Assembly (NCBI GenBank): GCA_951230915.1
Contig: OX579636.1
Span: 22,193,567-22,257,566 of the forward strand
Source of the DNA: Antitrichia curtipendula
Lineage: Eukaryota > Streptophyta > Bryopsida > Hypnales > Leucodontaceae
DNA length: 64,000 nucleotides
Direction of reading: 5' to 3'
Part shown: in pieces, positions 60,585 through 64,000 of the stretch
Layout: each line of letters opens with the position of its first letter
Numbering within the stretch: position 1 is the stretch's first letter
Position numbers and translations under genes: made by a program
The notes under the pieces: model-generated
Seen by the model: the letters and a program-made list of their open reading frames with translations, nothing else
Told to the model about the DNA's origin: nothing
Database searches by the model: none

Positions 60585-61600
60585 TGAAGCTACTAAAAAA
60601 TCTCAAATAGTTTTGATTTTTTCAAATAGTTTATATGTGCATATATAGTTCATTTTAAAAACAATAATTTAAATTTTATTAGAATAAAACATTATCATCA
60701 ACATTGTAAATACATTGCCATTGTGGTTTGATAAAGGTTGGAATATGATTCAATTTGATCTTGGTGAATTCATAGATGAATTTATATAAAATGTATGTTG
60801 TACTAAAAAAACTGAAACATTGTGAATGAAAGTGAGTGCCAATTATTACATTTGAAAAATCTACTTTTCAAATTGATATTATATTGTAGATGAGCTCAAA
60901 AATGATTTGAAGTATTTTCTATCAAAACAAGCAAGAATTTATTCTTATTAATTTAGAAATGTCAAATTTGTGAGTCATTTTTATGCTATACTTGTCACAT
61001 TTATATAATTTTCAAAGCTAAAAATATAAGCAAAAAATTGTTATACTTGAAAATTTATATACAAACTACTTTTTTCTATATCTAAAGACTTGAGTAAAAG
61101 AGTCAAAATAAGAATTGTAATTTTATTTATTTTTAAAATTTTGAAGGTATTTTTCTATAAAATAATTAATGTCATTTTCTTTTAAAACCAACATATGTAC
61201 TTCTTACAATCTTTATGAGAATTGAAAGTTTAATTAGTAAACAAATTAAAGAAATATTGATGTAAATTTTATATCAAGTTAAGAAATAACTTATTACCAA
61301 ATTATAAGTTTTTTACTATAAGGCTCATCCAAACATCCTTCCTAACATTCAACAATCATCTAATCAAGCATTCAAATAGATTAGGGCAATCTTCTCTTTC
61401 AAAGTTTCAATAGAATGCCACAAGGAACATTTTCAAAGTCCTATGTACGCAATGGAATGGAAATCCTTTGCAAGAACTTCTTTTTTTTCCTTTTTTTTCT
61501 ATACACAAAAAATTTCATCAACTTATTGATTTTTCACAGCATTGGAAACTTTTCCAACTACAGAGGCATACTCGTGGTTCAAGGGTAATTTGATGGAGAT
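60585..61600. other. AT-rich intergenic DNA, nothing recognised
   Basis: The sequence is AT-rich without supported features. The first unit of the tandem array that follows may begin somewhere after 61400. Confidence 0.45.
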
Positions 61601-61619
61601 TCTAATACTTCAATTTTCA

Positions 61620-62560
61620 ACAACTCATGATTAATTCATGCAAACTCCATATACATCAAATTTTCATACTTTATAATCCTTTAAAAAATGGAGACAAGAA
61701 TCGTTCAATAAAGGTCTATTCTAAATATTAGGGACTACACACAATGAATTCCCTACCTTAGTTAAAGACACAAGACGCAAGAAAGGGACTGGGCTCAATT
61801 TTGTCTCTAAAACTACTACTTCAAATCTCAACAATGCACAACAAATTCATATGATATCCAAATATGAGTTATTCTAATGCATTGTAGTCCTCACCAAAAT
61901 GAAGACAAGAATCATACAAATATGATCAATTCTAAACAATAGAAATCACAATGAGTTCTCTATTCTAGTCAAGGACACAAGAAAGGAATGCAAGACAAAA
62001 ATCCTAGCTGGAATCTAATCCTACAAACCTCTAAAAACCACAACTAATTCATTTGATATCCAACTATGACCTATTTTAGTACATTGTAAGCCTCTCAAAA
62101 ACAAAGACAAGAACTAGTGAAAGAAGATTTATTCTAACCAATAGAAACTACAATGGACTCCTTGCCCTAGTTGAAGATGTAAGAAATGAATGCAAGATAG
62201 TTTGTACCTAAAAACTACTACAAAATACCATAACTAATTCAAATGACATTCAAATTAAACAACCTGAAGTGCATTGTCATCTTCTCCAAAATAGAGTGCA
62301 AAACGGCTAATTGAATATGCATTTGAAATAATGATATTGCATTGGTTTGAATGGTTTCCTACCCTACTTGAAGATGCAACCAAAGAATGAAAGACAAATT
62401 TCCAACCAGGAAATCACTCATTGAAAAAATCGTCAATAATTCACCTGAAATCCAAATTACACATGTTTTAATGCATTGTAATCCTCTCAAAAATAGGGAC
62501 GAGATCCAAACAAAAATTGAAATAATGAAAACCACAATGGTTTTTCATACCGAAAAAAGG
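61620..62560. repeat. Diverged tandem array, unit about 200 bp, five copies
   Basis: A recurring order of motifs ('aattcat', a 'gatatccaa' variant, 'atgcattgtaatcctctc', 'gacaagaa', 'caatgg', 'ccctagttgaagatg', 'gaatgcaagac') starts near 61633, 61844, 62046, 62236 and 62438. The spacing is thus 190-211 bp. The copies are strongly diverged. It looks like an old local satellite or tandem duplication. The frame at 62387-62632 is incidental. Confidence 0.7.
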
Positions 62561-63303
62561 ATTACAAGAAATTCTTACGTGGAAAGCATGACAAGGATCT
62601 ACCCATGTCATGCACCTAAACTTCTTAAGTAAATACGCATCCGACACAAAATCGCTCTGCTGCGCCCATCTTGGTAAAGCACAGGCACTGCCATCACTTC
62701 CTCAACCCAACCAATGTGCCATTTTTTAACAACAAAAGCAAGCTTGGGCAACAAGAAGAGACGCTAAAAAATATTTAGAAGACAACAGCAGCCGGGTTCC
62801 AGTAGTGAAAATCTGTCAAAAAGGATTTTGTGATGTAATACAAATACTATTTTAGAGGTTTTGAGGAGAGAGAGATGAACCCTAAAATCTAATGTAATCC
62901 TAACGTCAACAGATGTCATAGATGAATGTATAGCAAATGCATATTTAATCCCATCTACTAAAACTACAGACAAAATATGCTACCACATCCTCTTCCACAT
63001 AATCATACATGAAATTCTATGTGGTGCCACAATTAGTCATTCATGTTAGGGCTAACATTGTCTACATTTATTTTTAACACAAATCGACAATGATGAAACC
63101 GCATATCAAAATATGATTAAACAATCAACATGTCATATTAGTTAGCTTTAACATGGTTCTCAACACAAATACAATGGGTGGCCCCAAGAACCATGTAAAA
63201 TTGGCCGTCTAACACGTACACATTAGAAAAAAACATGGATTTCAACATGGTTTTCTTCTAATAAAACTACCAAGTCAATCCTTTTCCTACCAAAACACAA
63301 ACC
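62561..63303. other. Intergenic DNA, nothing recognised
   Basis: The short minus-strand frame at 62764-62973 has no domain. No element ends were found. Confidence 0.45.
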
Positions 63304-63307
63304 TTAA

Positions 63308-64000
63308 CCTCTAAAGGACCAAACACCATTTTTTGACAACATAGCAATTTTGGGCAGTTCAATATGAATGAAATTTTTATTTATTTTTTTGAAATTTTTA
63401 CATAAAATGTGCCTAAGGAACAGCTTTAAGGCCCCAAAAGTTTTATAACTTTTTCCTACAAACTTAAAAAGATATTGTAGAATATGTAATTTTCAATGAT
63501 CTTTGGACAACTCTTGAAATTCTTTAAAATCATTTTTTTCAGAAACAAAAAACTAAAATTGGTTTTCTAAAATTCTTTAAAATCATTTTTTTCAAGAAAC
63601 AAAAAATAAAACACTTTATATATACATGGAGAGCTTTGAATCATTCTATTTTATTAATGAGATGAAAGTTATGAGGAGTTTTAGTTTGTGGGTAGTTATA
63701 AAATCTCTACTATAAAATAAACTTTGAAGTCCTTATTTAATTGGATTTTAATATTTTAAACAACAAATCAAAATATTAGGTGTTGATGGTTTATTACAGC
63801 ATTACAACTATTAAGATTGGCATTTTTCAATTCCATATATAAAGTATTTGAATCATTATCTACTTCTTTCTACTTACTATGTTTTCTCTATATGTTGTAT
63901 AAGGTTGACACAGTGTCATGGCATCTTGGCGTCCTCCTGTCCGTCCAGTAGATGTGGACGCTGATCATGGGACGTCATTTCACATACCGGATTTTTTTGT
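63308..64000. mobile_element. TTAA-flanked element, copy P6 (cut by window end, probably interrupted)
   Basis: TTAA at 63304-63307 is followed by CCTCTAAAGGACCAAAC, the P4-type terminus. 63600-63740 is the reverse complement of P4 at about 25690-25800, including 'agctttgaatcattctat' and 'ttagtttgtgggtagttat'. From about 63900 the similarity stops and GC-rich sequence begins, suggesting another insertion inside this copy. Confidence 0.65.
63918..64000 (+). CDS. Possible start of an unknown frame, truncated by window end
   Basis: An ATG at 63918 opens a frame without stop to the edge ('MASWRPPVRPVDVDADHG'). It lies in a sharply GC-richer stretch that interrupts the P6 element. It could be the start of a nested retroelement ORF or a captured gene. 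Twenty-seven codons are too few to identify it. Confidence 0.25.
   Translation, partial: MASWRPPVRPVDVDADHGTSFHIPDFF

Noticed and set aside
1..64000. tRNA or rRNA genes
   Set aside because: I looked for B-box-like GGTTCGAATCC motifs and rRNA blocks and found none that were convincing. A tRNAscan or Infernal run would settle it.

Overview
The window comes from a plant nuclear genome (streptophyte). The evidence is plant-type GT-AG introns, a gene with several AP2/ERF DNA-binding domains, a relic of the plant complex III gene QCR7, and a Mutator-like (MULE) transposase whose zinc finger belongs to the WRKY-GCM1 class. Intergenic DNA is very AT-rich and packed with small transposons. The one active-looking gene lies in a clearly GC-richer, CpG-rich island. 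A repeat-rich non-seed plant (moss, lycophyte or fern) seems plausible, but species cannot be read from sequence alone. There is one 200-base assembly gap (20625-20824).

Layout. 1-29 kb is AT-rich DNA with many dead or non-autonomous mobile elements: a decayed L1-type LINE (8.6-10.7 kb), a Harbinger-like MITE (11.65-12.02 kb), a QCR7 pseudogene split by a MITE (13.8-15.2 kb), several other TIR elements, and a family of about 0.9 kb elements always flanked by TTAA (piggyBac-like target site) that recurs to the end of the window. 29,230-39,569 is a complete 10.3 kb MULE with terminal inverted repeats and an 11-bp target duplication, nested inside an older repeat. 39.6-44.3 kb is again AT-rich. 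44.3-57.3 kb is one large gene: a CpG-rich leader, a long first intron, then exons that join in frame to about 2,129 residues. 57.3-64 kb is AT-rich, with a diverged tandem array of about 200-bp units and two more TTAA elements.

Two systems stand out. First, the MULE carries two divergent genes: a GCM-type-finger/DDE/SWIM transposase (minus strand) and a second, eight-exon gene (plus strand) combining a ParB/sulfiredoxin-like fold (DGNHR motif) with a motif I like that of bacterial amino-methyltransferases. A cargo gene of this kind in a plant MULE is unfamiliar to me. By analogy with second genes of other MULEs it may act in transposition, DNA modification or anti-silencing. Both genes of this copy are broken by a few point lesions, so an intact relative may exist elsewhere in the genome. 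Second, the 44.9-57.3 kb gene fuses a zf-C3Hc3H finger (the KANSL2/INO80D type of chromatin-complex subunits) to one canonical ERF-type AP2 domain and three or four diverged AP2 domains. The architecture suggests a DNA-binding chromatin regulator.

All calls rest on reading the sequence. No database search was possible. Exon boundaries are inferred from splice consensus and reading-frame continuity.
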